A program made the translations under genes and the position numbers. A model generated the notes under the pieces. The model was not told the origin of the DNA, ran no database searches, and worked only from the letters and a program-made list of their open reading frames with translations. Of a stretch of DNA of 64,000 nucleotides, positions 28,880 to 37,294 are shown in pieces. Source of the DNA: Pseudomonas sp. HR96 (lineage in GTDB: Bacteria; Pseudomonadota; Gammaproteobacteria; Pseudomonadales; Pseudomonadaceae); NCBI RefSeq assembly GCF_034059295.1, contig NZ_CP139141.1, forward strand, positions 4,757,001-4,821,000. Direction: 5' to 3'. Position 1 is the stretch's first letter. Each line of letters opens with the position of its first letter.

Positions 28880-29179
28880 GTGGTCGGTACGCAGAGACGC
28901 GCGTAGGCTTCCCCCGTGATGTGAAGGTCCGACCCCGTCTGCGACGCCGCGCTGTCGCGCCGCAAACTGGACCGTGCAGGAGCCGGCGCAGCTGGCGACA
29001 GGCCGCGCGGGCGTCCGTCGGTGGCCGTGATTGAATCCCGAGCCTGGCCTGGTGGCCTCCCGGGGGCACAGTTCACGGCGTGGGAGGGGGCAAAGCCCCC
29101 GAGAGGCCGCAAGGCCGGTTTGATCTTCGGGCGCCTGACGAAATGTCCAATATGGCCGCCACCGGCCGCCCGTGCGGCC
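28880..29179. other. Non-coding stretch with diverged REP fragments after olsA
   Basis: No gene is supported here. The sequence contains decayed pieces of the neighbouring repeat: GCAGGAGCCGGCGCAGCTGGCGA at about 28974-28996, and a second, different REP palindrome near 29082-29102, where GGAGGGGGC faces GCCCCCGAGAGG. It forms the degenerate left border of the tandem array. Frames listed within it are short and overlap in several phases, as expected of G+C-rich non-coding DNA. Confidence 0.6.
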
Positions 29180-30783
29180 CATCGCCAGCTTCGCCGGCTC
29201 CTACGCCACCTGGGCACCCCGGACCGTTGTAGGAGCCAGCGCAGCTAGCGAGGGCATCACCTCGGTGGCCAATTGAATCATTTGCCGGAATCGCAGCCCA
29301 TGCCCAATCAAACCTGGCGTCCGAGTTGCTTCGCTCGCCAGCTTCGCCGGCTCCTACGCCATCTGTAGGGTATCCCGGACCGTTGTAGGAGCCGGCGCAG
29401 CTGGCGAAGGCATCACCTCGGTGGCCATTTGAATCATTTGCCAGAATCGCAGCCCATGGCCAATCAAACCTGGCGTCCAGGGTTGCATCGCTCGCCAGCT
29501 TCGCCGGCTCCTACGCCACCTGTGGGGTATCCCGGACCGTTGTAGGAGCCGGCGCAGCTGGCGAAGGCATCACCTCGGTGGCCAATTGAATCATTTGCCG
29601 GAATTGCAGCCCATGGCCAATCAAACCTGGCGTCCAGGGTTGCATCGCTCGCCAGCTTCGCCGGCTCCTACGCCACCTGTGGCCCCCCCGGACCGTTGTA
29701 GGAGCCGGCGCAGCTGGCGAAGGCATCACCTCGGTGGCCAATCGAATCATTTGCCGGTATCGCAGCCCATGGCCAATCAAACCTGGCGTCCAGGGTTGCA
29801 TCGCTCGCCAGCTTCGCCGGCTCCTACGCCATCTGTAGGGTATCCCGGACCGTTGTAGGAGCCGGCGCAGCTGGCGAAGGCATCACCTAGGTAGCCGGTT
29901 GAATCATTTGCCGGAATCGCAGCCCATGGCCAATCAAACCTGGCGTCCAGGGTTGCATCGCTCGCCAGCTTCGCCGGCTCCTACGCCACCTGTGGCCCCC
30001 CCGGACCGTTGTAGGAGCCGGCGCAGCTGGCGAGGGCATCACCTCGGTGGCCATTTGAATCATTTGCCGGAATCGCGGCCCATGCCCAATCAAACCTGGC
30101 GTCCGAGTTGCCTCGCTCGCCAGCTTCGCCGGCTCCTACGCCACCTGTGGGGCCCCCCCCGGACCGTTGTAGGAGCCAGCGCAGCTGGCGCGAGGGCATC
30201 GCATCGGGCACCAATTGAATCATTTGCCGGAATCGCAGCCCATGCCCAATCAAACCTGGCGTCCGAGTTGCTTCGCTCGCCAGCTTCGCCGGCACCTACG
30301 CCACCTGTAGGGTATCCCGGACCGTTGTAGGAGCCGGCGCAGCTGGCGAAGGCATCACCTCGGTGGCCATTTGAATCATTTGCCGGAATCGCAGCCAATG
30401 CCCAATCAAACCTGGCGTCCGAGTTGCTTCGCTCGCCAGCTTCGCCGGCTCCTACACGACCTGGGCACCCCGGACCGTTGTAGGAGCCGGCGCAGCTGGC
30501 GAGGGCATCACCTCGGTGGCCAATCGAATCATTTGCCGGAATCGCAGCCCATGCCCAATCAAACCTGGCGTCCGAGTTGCTTCGCTCGCCAGCTTCGCCG
30601 GCTCCTACGCCACCTGTAGGGTATCCCGGACCGTTGTAGGAGCCGGCGCAGCTGGCGAGGGCATCACCTCGGTAGCCATTTGAATCATTTGCCAGAATTG
30701 CAGCCCATGCCCAATCAAACCTGGCGTCCGAGTTGCTTCGCTCGCCAGCTTCGCCGGCTCCTACGCCACCTGTGGGCCCCCCG
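29180..30783. repeat. Tandem array of about ten 156-bp REP-type (BIME-like) units
   Basis: The marker GGACCGTTGTAGGAGCC recurs at 29221, 29377, 29534, 29690, 29847, 30003, 30161, 30319, 30472 and 30628, so spacing is 153-158 bp. Each unit holds two inverted REP elements: GTAGGAGCCGGCGCAGCTGG on one side and its near reverse complement CCAGCTTCGCCGGCTCCTAC on the other, separated by an 80-bp spacer. The spacer comes in two versions: type A has CATGGCC and GGGTTGCATCG, type B has CATGCCC and GAGTTGCTTCG. Unit order is B-AAAA-BBBBB. The last REP ends about 8 bp from the acpH stop. REP arrays can affect mRNA stability or gyrase and IHF binding; no role is shown here. Confidence 0.92.
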
Positions 30784-30790
30784 AGTTGTT

Positions 30791-31381
30791 TCAAGGCATG
30801 GGAGACAATTGTTGCTGTTCCCGCGCAAACGCCTGCACCTGCGGGTAAAACCCGCGAAAGGCCTCGCTCAGCGGCTCGTACAACGCGCGCACTTCGGCGT
30901 AAGCGCCGTGCAGCCCCTCGGGCCGCGACAAGCGCCGGGCAATGCCGTTGAGCACTTGCTCGATAACGCGAAAATCCCGGTAAGAGCCCAGCCAGTCCTC
31001 GCCGATCATGTGCGGCGCTACCATGGCCAGCCGGCCCGGCAGCTCGGCCTCGTCACGCAACACCTGATAGACCTGGCGGGTGAAGTGATCCAGCGGCTGG
31101 GGATGGTATTCGCGCCAGTGGCGCGCCAACACATGGTCGAAGAACACGTCAACGATGATGCCGGCGTAGCGCCGGCGCTCGGGCGAAAACAGCTGCAATG
31201 CTGCCAGCACCAACGGATGACTGTCGGTGTAGGCGTCGATCCGCCGATGCAGGCGTATGGCGGCTTCCAAAGGCGGCGGGAAACGGTCTTCCAACCTGCC
31301 CTTGACGAAGTCGCCGTACAGGCTGCCAAGCATTTGTTGGGGGCTGGGGCCGCCCAGGTGCAGGTGCGCGAGATAGTTCAT
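30791..31381 (-). CDS. acpH: Acyl carrier protein phosphodiesterase
   Basis: A 196-residue protein of the AcpH/DUF479 family that removes the 4'-phosphopantetheine arm from holo-acyl carrier protein. It opens MNYLAHLHLGG and has the conserved metal-binding HD-like pattern across LLRIDAYTDSHP-type and FFDHVLARHW segments, with the length of AcpH. It stands alone between the tandem REP array, which begins directly after its stop codon, and the divergent ArsR operon. Its 3' UTR would therefore run into the REP array. Confidence 0.88.
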   Translation of the reverse strand: MNYLAHLHLGGPSPQQMLGSLYGDFVKGRLEDRFPPPLEAAIRLHRRIDAYTDSHPLVLAALQLFSPERRRYAGIIVDVFFDHVLARHWREYHPQPLDHFTRQVYQVLRDEAELPGRLAMVAPHMIGEDWLGSYRDFRVIEQVLNGIARRLSRPEGLHGAYAEVRALYEPLSEAFRGFYPQVQAFAREQQQLSPMP

Positions 31382-31465
31382 GGGGGCCAGCTTAGCACTT
31401 TGCCATCAAGGCCGTTATAGCTTGAAATTCCATTTGGCTATGGCCTTAGCACCACTCCATATTTG

Positions 31466-31512
31466 TATATCGCGAAATACCGAACTATATTTCGTCGCAT
31501 CGCGATATACCG
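31466..31512 (+). promoter_or_regulatory. Nested palindrome upstream of the arsR-MFS-xenB operon (candidate ArsR operator)
   Basis: TATATCGCGA (31466-31475) and TCGCGATATA (31500-31509) are perfect inverted repeats; inside them CGAAATA (31473-31479) and TATTTCG (31488-31494) form a second pair. The same sequence also reads as a direct repeat, ATCGCGAAATACCG and ATCGCGATATACCG, 30 bp apart. It lies about 20-70 bp before the regulator start in an A+T-rich stretch. An operator for the adjacent ArsR-type repressor is inferred from position and symmetry. Confidence 0.6.
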
Positions 31513-31533
31513 TTCCGCCAAGGGTGAATCATC

Positions 31534-31836
31534 ATGTCTCTGGATCTCGACGAAATAATAAAAGCGCTGGCTCACCCCACGAGGCGCGAAATTCTGGCCT
31601 GGCTCAAAGACCCGCAGCAGCAGTTTCCCGCTCAGCAGCACGCTCACGAGAACGGTGTCTGCGCCGGGCAGATCGATCAACGCTGCGGCCTGTCGCAGTC
31701 GACCGTCTCGGCGCACCTGGCCACCTTGCAGCGCGCAGGGCTGATCAGCAGCAAGAAGGTCGGCCAATGGCATTTCTTCAAACGCAACGAGGACACCGTG
31801 CAGGCGTTCCTCCGCCAACTGAGCCTGGAGCTCTGA
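31534..31836 (+). CDS. ArsR-family transcriptional regulator
   Basis: A 100-residue winged-helix repressor. The recognition region is CGLSQSTVSAHLATLQRAGLI, followed by the wing ISSKKVGQWHFFKRN. Classical arsenic or metal-binding cysteine pairs (ELCVCDL) are absent. Two cysteines, C43 and C51, flank helix three, which could make it thiol-responsive. It is the first gene of a run with an MFS exporter and an ene-reductase, 13 bases ahead of the transporter. This context suggests that it senses an electrophile or xenobiotic removed by those proteins, which is inference. Confidence 0.88.
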   Translation: MSLDLDEIIKALAHPTRREILAWLKDPQQQFPAQQHAHENGVCAGQIDQRCGLSQSTVSAHLATLQRAGLISSKKVGQWHFFKRNEDTVQAFLRQLSLEL

Positions 31837-31849
31837 AAAGGATTCATTC

Positions 31850-33016
31850 ATGCCCCTGTCCCTGATCATCCTGGCGCTCAGCGCCTTCGCCATCGGTACC
31901 ACCGAGTTCGTCATCATGGGCCTGCTGCCCGACGTCGCCAGCGACCTTGGGGTGTCGATTCCCGGTGCCGGCTGGCTGGTGACCGGTTATGCCATGGGCG
32001 TGGCCATCGGCGCGCCGTTCATGGCCCTGGCCACCGCGAGACTGCCGCGCAAGGCCGCGTTGGTGGTGCTGATGGGCATTTTCATCGTCGGCAACCTGCT
32101 TTGCGCACTGGCCAGCGACTACAACGTGCTGATGTTCGCCCGGGTGGTCACCGCCTTGAGCCACGGCGCCTTCTTCGGCATCGGTTCGGTGGTGGCGGCC
32201 AACCTGGTACCGGCCAACCGCCGCGCCTCGGCGGTGGCCTTGATGTTCACCGGCCTGACCCTGGCCAACGTGCTTGGCGTGCCGCTGGGCACCGCCCTGG
32301 GCCAGTACGCCGGCTGGCGCTCGACCTTTTTCGCGGTGACGGTGATCGGCGTGATCGCCCTGCTCGGCCTGATCCGCTTTCTGCCGCACCAGCGCGACGA
32401 ACAAAGGCTCGACCTGGGCGCCGAGGTCTCGGCGCTCAAGAGTGGGCGCATCTGGCTGTCGCTGGGCATGACGGCGTTGTTCTCCGGCTCTATGTTCGCC
32501 CTGTTCACCTACATCGCCCCGCTGCTCGGTGACGTCACCGGCGTTTCGCCGCACGGTGTGACCTGGACCCTGCTGCTGATCGGCCTGGGCCTGACCCTGG
32601 GCAACATCGTCGGGGGCAAGCTGGCCGACCGACGCCTGAGCGCCACCTTGACCGGCGTATTCATCGCCATGGCGGTGGTCAGCACCGCGCTGCGCTGGAC
32701 CAGCGTGGCGCTGATTCCAACCGAAATCACTCTATTCCTCTGGGCTACCGCCACCTTCGCCGCCGTGCCGGCCCTGCAGATCAATGTGGTCAGCGCCGGC
32801 AAGGCCGCGCCCAACCTGGTCTCGACCCTCAACATCAGCGCCTTCAACGTCGGCAATGCCCTTGGCGCCTGGGTCGGTGGCGCGGTGATCGCCAGGGGCC
32901 TGGGCCTGACCAGCGTGCCGCTGGCCGCTGCGGCGCTGGCGGTGCTGGCCTTGATCCTTACCCTGATTACCTTCAGGCAGAGCGCCGGGCCCGACCTGGC
33001 GCCTGCCGCCCGCTGA
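31850..33016 (+). CDS. MFS transporter, DHA1 (AraJ-like) drug/sugar efflux family
   Basis: A 388-residue protein with twelve predicted transmembrane helices, probably a proton-driven exporter. It opens LIILALSAFAIGTTEFVIMGLLPDVA, typical of the AraJ/NepI group, and has the loop 2-3 region ATARLPRKAAL in place of motif A. Helix 4 onwards has ALSHGAFFGIGSVVAANLV. It is co-directional with the ArsR regulator (13 bp) and XenB (26 bp). Substrates in this family are drugs, arabinose or purine ribonucleosides; none can be read here. Efflux of the compounds handled by XenB is a reasonable guess. Confidence 0.88.
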   Translation: MPLSLIILALSAFAIGTTEFVIMGLLPDVASDLGVSIPGAGWLVTGYAMGVAIGAPFMALATARLPRKAALVVLMGIFIVGNLLCALASDYNVLMFARVVTALSHGAFFGIGSVVAANLVPANRRASAVALMFTGLTLANVLGVPLGTALGQYAGWRSTFFAVTVIGVIALLGLIRFLPHQRDEQRLDLGAEVSALKSGRIWLSLGMTALFSGSMFALFTYIAPLLGDVTGVSPHGVTWTLLLIGLGLTLGNIVGGKLADRRLSATLTGVFIAMAVVSTALRWTSVALIPTEITLFLWATATFAAVPALQINVVSAGKAAPNLVSTLNISAFNVGNALGAWVGGAVIARGLGLTSVPLAAAALAVLALILTLITFRQSAGPDLAPAAR

Positions 33017-33042
33017 TCCTTCCGACCCACGAGGCTGCTTCG

Positions 33043-34092
33043 ATGACGACCATTTTCGACCCTATCAAGCTTGGCGCACTGCAACTGCCGAATCGTATCC
33101 TGATGGCCCCGCTGACCCGTTGCCGCGCCGATGAAGGCCGCGTGCCCAACGCGTTGATGGCCGAGTACTACGCTCAGCGCGCCAGTGCCGGCCTGATCAT
33201 CACCGAGGCCACCTCGGTGGCACCGATGGGTGTCGGCTACCCGGACACCCCCGGCATCTGGTCCAACGACCAGGTGCGCGGCTGGACCCAGGTGACCAAC
33301 GCCGTGCACGCGGCCGGCGGGCGCATCATCCTGCAACTGTGGCACGTGGGGCGTATCTCCCACGAGCGCTACCTGGACGGCGAGAAGCCGGTGGCGCCCA
33401 GCGCCATCCAGCCTTCCGGGCATGTCAGCCTGGTGCGGCCACTGGCCGACTACCCGACGCCGCGCGCGCTGGAGACGGCAGAAATCGCCGACATCGTCGA
33501 CGCCTTCAGGGTGGCGGCGGAGAACGCCAAGGCTGCCGGCTTCGATGGCGTTGAAGTACACGGCGCCAACGGCTACCTGCTCGATCAGTTCCTGCAGAGC
33601 GGTACCAACCAGCGCACCGATCAGTACGGCGGCTCGGTGGAAAATCGGGCGCGGCTACTGCTGGAAGTCACCGACGCGGTCAGCGAGGTATGGGGCGCCG
33701 ACCGCGTAGGCATGCACCTGGCACCTCGCGGCGACATGCATGACATGAGCGATGCCGACCGCAGCGAGACCTTCACCTATCTGGCGCGGGAACTGGGCAA
33801 ACGCGGCATCGCCTTTATCTGCTCGCGCGAGAAAGAGGCCGACGACAGCATCGGTGCCTTGATCAAAGAGGCGTTTGGTGGCCCGTACATCGTCAACGAG
33901 CGCTTCGACAAGACCAGCGCCAACGCGGCGCTGGCCCGCGGCGAAGCGGACGCGGTGGCATTCGGCGTGCCCTTCCTGGCCAACCCCGACCTTCCGGCCC
34001 GGCTGGCCGCCGATGCGCCGCTGAACGAGGCCAAGCCCGAGCTGTTCTACGGCAATGGAGCGAAGGGGTACACCGACTACCCGACGTTGTAA
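33043..34092 (+). CDS. xenB: Old yellow enzyme-family alkene reductase (XenB-like)
   Basis: A 349-residue FMN-dependent ene-reductase. The TIM-barrel core has PLTRCRADEGRVPN, the flavin-binding QLWHVGRISH, and HGANGYLLDQFLQSGTNQR with the substrate-binding His-x2-Asn. The usual YGGSVENRARLLLE is present. It reduces activated alkenes and can attack nitroesters or nitroaromatics with NADPH. XenB rather than XenA is suggested by length and by the arsR-MFS-xenB gene order I recall from other pseudomonads. A REP-like hairpin follows. Confidence 0.88.
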   Translation: MTTIFDPIKLGALQLPNRILMAPLTRCRADEGRVPNALMAEYYAQRASAGLIITEATSVAPMGVGYPDTPGIWSNDQVRGWTQVTNAVHAAGGRIILQLWHVGRISHERYLDGEKPVAPSAIQPSGHVSLVRPLADYPTPRALETAEIADIVDAFRVAAENAKAAGFDGVEVHGANGYLLDQFLQSGTNQRTDQYGGSVENRARLLLEVTDAVSEVWGADRVGMHLAPRGDMHDMSDADRSETFTYLARELGKRGIAFICSREKEADDSIGALIKEAFGGPYIVNERFDKTSANAALARGEADAVAFGVPFLANPDLPARLAADAPLNEAKPELFYGNGAKGYTDYPTL

Positions 34093-34102
34093 TCGTCAAA
34101 CA

Positions 34103-34164
34103 GGCCTGACGGCCTCTCGGGGCCAATGTGGGAGAGGTCGCAGACCCCGAGAGGCCGCCAGGCC
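34103..34164. terminator. Large hairpin after xenB (REP-like)
   Basis: GGCCTGACGGCCTCTCGGGG (34103-34122) pairs largely with CCCCGAGAGGCCGCCAGGCC (34145-34164). It lies between convergent xenB and the coiled-coil gene, within a 230-bp non-coding gap. Similar GGCCTC/GAGGCC hairpins recur elsewhere in the window. Confidence 0.6.
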
Positions 34165-34322
34165 GGTCTTGGGATTCAATCACGGCCACCATCGGCCGCC
34201 CGCGCGGTCATCGCGGGCTTCGCGCGCTCCGTTTGTTTCGCCCGTATTCCGCCAGCGGCCCTCAGCTACGACCCCCTTGGCGCCTGGCGAAACTTCCCGA
34301 GAGGCCGCAGGCCGGTGGTTCG

Positions 34323-35174
34323 TTACTGCCGCGAATTGATCTGCTGTTGCAGGTTCTGCACCTGGCTCTGCAAGGCGATGATGTTGCGTGTGACCTGGCC
34401 TCGGAAGCTGTCGAACTCGGCGGTATTGCTCGACGCGGCCGGCGCCGCCGCACGGTTGTCCTGCTCGCTCTTGAGCACCACCAGGTCCTGCTCGATCTGT
34501 TCCAGCCGCGCGCTGGGGTTGCCTTGTTTCTTCAGCGCCGCGACATCGTTGCCAAGGGCTTCGAGCTGGCTCCGGTCACCCTGGGCCGCCTTCAGCGTTG
34601 CCAGGTCGGCTGTCAATGTCTTCACCTGAGCCGCCAGCTGTTCATTGGCCGCCTGCTGTGCGGTCGCCTGGGCGTTGGCCTGGGCCAGCGCGTCTTCCAG
34701 GCGCTTGCCCAGCCCACTCTGCAGCCCCATCACCCCCTGCTGTTGCTGGCGCGCCTGCTCTTCGAGCTGCGCCTGCAACTGCTCGACCCGGGCCTTCAAG
34801 GCTTCGGCACCGGAGTTGGCGCTGGTCTCGGTATTGGCCACCTTGCCGCTGATAGCCTGCAAGCGCCCAGCGGCGTCTTCACTGATGCGGGCGAAACTCT
34901 CCTGGGTGGCGACCAGCTGCGCCTGCATCATTGACAGGTGCTGGAAGCTCCACCAGCCGAGCCCCAGCAGGGCGATGCTGAGCGCGCCGATCAACGCCCA
35001 CAGGGCGCCCATCATCGGCGCCTTGACCCGCACCACCGGGCTGGTCCGCGAATACAGCGCCTCAGGCTCACGCTCCCGGTGCCCGCGGGCCACTGGCTCG
35101 AACTCGTGGTCGCGCTCGTCGGCGCGCAAGCTGGGCAGGTGGTCGTCAAAATCGTCGCTGGCGTCTCTACGCAT
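34323..35174 (-). CDS. Membrane-anchored coiled-coil protein of unknown function
   Basis: A 283-residue protein. A charged cytoplasmic N-terminus of about 50 residues (rich in Asp, Glu and Arg) precedes one TM helix at about 55-77 (ALWALIGALSIALLGLGWW). The rest, residues 85-283, is a long predicted coiled coil rich in Gln, Ala and Leu, ending VQNLQQQINSRQ. It has no enzymatic motif; I know of similar pseudomonad proteins annotated only as hypothetical or ATPase-like. It lies 98 bp downstream of the epimerase gene on the same strand and may be co-transcribed. A scaffold or envelope-spanning role would fit but is not shown. Confidence 0.75.
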   Translation of the reverse strand: MRRDASDDFDDHLPSLRADERDHEFEPVARGHREREPEALYSRTSPVVRVKAPMMGALWALIGALSIALLGLGWWSFQHLSMMQAQLVATQESFARISEDAAGRLQAISGKVANTETSANSGAEALKARVEQLQAQLEEQARQQQQGVMGLQSGLGKRLEDALAQANAQATAQQAANEQLAAQVKTLTADLATLKAAQGDRSQLEALGNDVAALKKQGNPSARLEQIEQDLVVLKSEQDNRAAAPAASSNTAEFDSFRGQVTRNIIALQSQVQNLQQQINSRQ

Positions 35175-35272
35175 GGTGGCTCAACCTTCGGGGACCTGGG
35201 CCAATCGACTGGCCGCAAAATTCGAGAATCTTAAACTGCCTGTGGGGGCGGATCGACCGGCAATTGTAACCG

Positions 35273-36274
35273 CTACAGGTTGGCGATGCGTTCACTGGCC
35301 TGCCACCATGCGCAGAATTCATCCAGCGCCGTCCACAGGCTGACAGCAGGCTCGTAGCCCAGATGATGACGGGCGCGGGCGATGTCCAGGGTGAAACTCT
35401 TGTTCAGCACCTGCATGCCCAGCCGCGACAGGGTCGGCTGTGGCCGCCCTGGCCACAGCCGACAGGCACCTTCATTGACCATGGCTGCCGCATAGGCCAG
35501 GCCAAACGAGCGATAGCGCAGCACCGGCGGCAACTGCATCTGGCGCAGCACGTAGTTGATCACGTCCCAGATCGGCAACGGCGTGCCATTGCTGATGTTG
35601 TAGGCCCGGCCCAGCGCTGTCGGCCCCACGTGCAACGCGCTGTACAGCGCCTGGTTGAGGTTGTGCACGCTGGTGAAGTCGACCTTGTTCAGGCCGTCGC
35701 CGACGATGGCCAGGCGGCCCTTGCGCTGCATCTGCAACAGCCGCGGAAAGATCGCCCGGTCGCCGGCCCCGGTGACCATGCGCGGACGCAGGGCCAGCAC
35801 CTCGAGGCCGAATTCGGCAGCGCCGAAGACCTTCTGTTCGGCGAGGTACTTGCTGGCGCCATAATGGTCGTGAAAGCGCCTGGGCAGTTGGTCTTCCTTG
35901 ATACCCAGGTGCGAACGGCCGTCGAAGTAGATCGACGGCGACGACAGATGCACCAGGCGTTGTACATGCTCCTTGAGGCAGGCCTCGACCACGTTCTCGG
36001 TGACCTCGACGTTGGCCTGCATGAAATCCTGGCGCCGGCCCCAATGGCCGACGGCGCCGGCGCAGTGCACCACCGCGTCGACGCCGATGCACAGGCGCCG
36101 AGCCAGGTCGGGGTCGCTCAAGTCGCCCGGCATGAACTGCGCGCCACGGCGCAGCAGATGTTCCACGGCGTCGGCGCGGCGGGCATTGATGCGCACCTGC
36201 AGGCCCTGCTCGAGGGCGTAGCGGGCAAAACGCCCACCGATGAAGCCACTCGCGCCGGTGACCAGAATCTTCAT
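35273..36274 (-). CDS. NAD(P)-dependent epimerase/dehydratase (3-beta-HSD-like SDR)
   Basis: A 333-residue extended short-chain dehydrogenase. The Rossmann nucleotide-binding motif is GASGFIG (residues 7-13). The catalytic Tyr-Lys pair is YGASKYLAE (Y-x3-K), with the preceding Ser in HLSSPSIYF. A proline-containing ALRPRMVTGAG follows, as in the 3-beta-hydroxysteroid dehydrogenase/isomerase group. The C-terminal half sets substrate specificity and gives no clear clue. Candidates are sterol-like, isoprenoid or nucleotide-sugar substrates. It lies between argP and the coiled-coil protein on the same strand. Confidence 0.85.
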   Translation of the reverse strand: MKILVTGASGFIGGRFARYALEQGLQVRINARRADAVEHLLRRGAQFMPGDLSDPDLARRLCIGVDAVVHCAGAVGHWGRRQDFMQANVEVTENVVEACLKEHVQRLVHLSSPSIYFDGRSHLGIKEDQLPRRFHDHYGASKYLAEQKVFGAAEFGLEVLALRPRMVTGAGDRAIFPRLLQMQRKGRLAIVGDGLNKVDFTSVHNLNQALYSALHVGPTALGRAYNISNGTPLPIWDVINYVLRQMQLPPVLRYRSFGLAYAAAMVNEGACRLWPGRPQPTLSRLGMQVLNKSFTLDIARARHHLGYEPAVSLWTALDEFCAWWQASERIANL

Positions 36275-36315
36275 TTAACCCAAAGCCTCATTCATTGCTC
36301 ATCTCATCGCTCGGT

Positions 36316-37206
36316 TCATTGCCCGATCAACACCTTGCGACAGGCCACGGCCAGACACTCGGTCAACTGCTCGAGCAACTGCCCGCCACTGCGCCAATAG
36401 TGCCAGTACAACGGCACGTCCAGCGGATTATCCGGCAAGAGCTCCACCAACACACCCCTGCCCAGCTGTTCGCGCACCTGCAACTCAGGCACCAGCCCCC
36501 AACCGATGCCGGCTTCGGCCATGCGCATGAAGCCTTCGGAGGACGGGCACAGGTGATGCAGGAACGGTCCGTCCAGGCCCAGCGCTGCAACATAGCGATG
36601 CTGCAAGGTGTCGTCCGGGCCGTACACCAGCGCCGGCGCCTGCGCCAGGGCCTTGCCATCAACGCCGTTGGCAAAATGCCGGGCCATGAAGGCCGGGTTG
36701 GCCAGCGCCCGGTACCGCATGGCGCCCAGCGCCAGGCTGCGCGCCCCGGAAACCGGCCGTTCGCTGGCACACAGGCAGGCTGCGACTTCACCGGCACGCA
36801 TGCGCTTGAGCGAGACCTCCTGATCTTCCACCACCAGGTCCAGCAACAGCCCCTGCTCGGCGCAGAAGGCTCCCACCGCCGCCGCCCACCAGGTGGCGAG
36901 GCTGTCGGCGTTGACTGCCACGCGCAAGCGCTGCGGCGCGCGCTCCTCATCCAGGCTCGGTACCTGGCCCTGCAACCCACGCTCCAGCAGCCGTACTTGC
37001 TGCACATGGTTGAGCAACTGGCGTCCCAGCTCGGTGGGTGCCGGCGGCGTGGCACGGATCAGCACCGGCTGCCCCACGCGCGCCTCCAGCAGCTTGATGC
37101 GCTGCGACACCGCCGACTGCGACAGGCCGAGTTGCTGCGCAGCGCGCTCGAACCCGGCCTGCTCGACCACCGCCGCCAGGGCAGCGAGCAATTTGTAATC
37201 GAACAT
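36316..37206 (-). CDS. argP: LysR-family regulator ArgP (IciA)
   Basis: A 296-residue LysR-type regulator with the N-terminal HTH GFERAAQQLGLSQSAVSQRIKLLE and a co-inducer-binding domain of normal length. ArgP activates the exporter argO with arginine and represses it with lysine. It is divergent from the LysE/ArgO-type gene at 37295, the arrangement expected for this pair. ATG 37206 is chosen since it starts MFDYKLLAALAAV, the standard ArgP N-terminus; an upstream ATG in frame adds 30 improbable cysteine-rich residues. No further operon partners are evident. Confidence 0.93.
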   Translation of the reverse strand: MFDYKLLAALAAVVEQAGFERAAQQLGLSQSAVSQRIKLLEARVGQPVLIRATPPAPTELGRQLLNHVQQVRLLERGLQGQVPSLDEERAPQRLRVAVNADSLATWWAAAVGAFCAEQGLLLDLVVEDQEVSLKRMRAGEVAACLCASERPVSGARSLALGAMRYRALANPAFMARHFANGVDGKALAQAPALVYGPDDTLQHRYVAALGLDGPFLHHLCPSSEGFMRMAEAGIGWGLVPELQVREQLGRGVLVELLPDNPLDVPLYWHYWRSGGQLLEQLTECLAVACRKVLIGQ

Positions 37207-37213
37207 CAGATTA

Positions 37214-37230
37214 CCTAATGAGGGGTTAGG
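37214..37230. promoter_or_regulatory. Dyad between argP and argO (candidate ArgP site)
   Basis: CCTAA (37214-37218) and TTAGG (37226-37230) form a dyad with the LysR-type T-N11-A spacing (T37216, A37228). It sits 8 bp from the argP start and 64 bp from the argO start, so it could serve both autoregulation and argO activation. Assignment is by position and symmetry only. Confidence 0.55.
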
Positions 37231-37294
37231 ATTATTCGTTTTCCTTATACAGCACTGACCGCCACCCTGGCAGCTCATTCGAGGAGCGCAGCAC

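Noticed and set aside
29221..30783. Possible CRISPR array
   Set aside because: Repeat units are 156 bp and contain opposed palindromes, and the intervening sequences are themselves repeated, not unique spacers. No cas genes lie nearby.
30090..30794. 234-residue repetitive frame across the REP array, with repeating AWAAIPANDS blocks
   Set aside because: The 156-bp unit is divisible by three, so any frame stays open across copies. The same happens on both strands and several phases, and units of 153-158 bp break the frame elsewhere. It also has no ribosome site.
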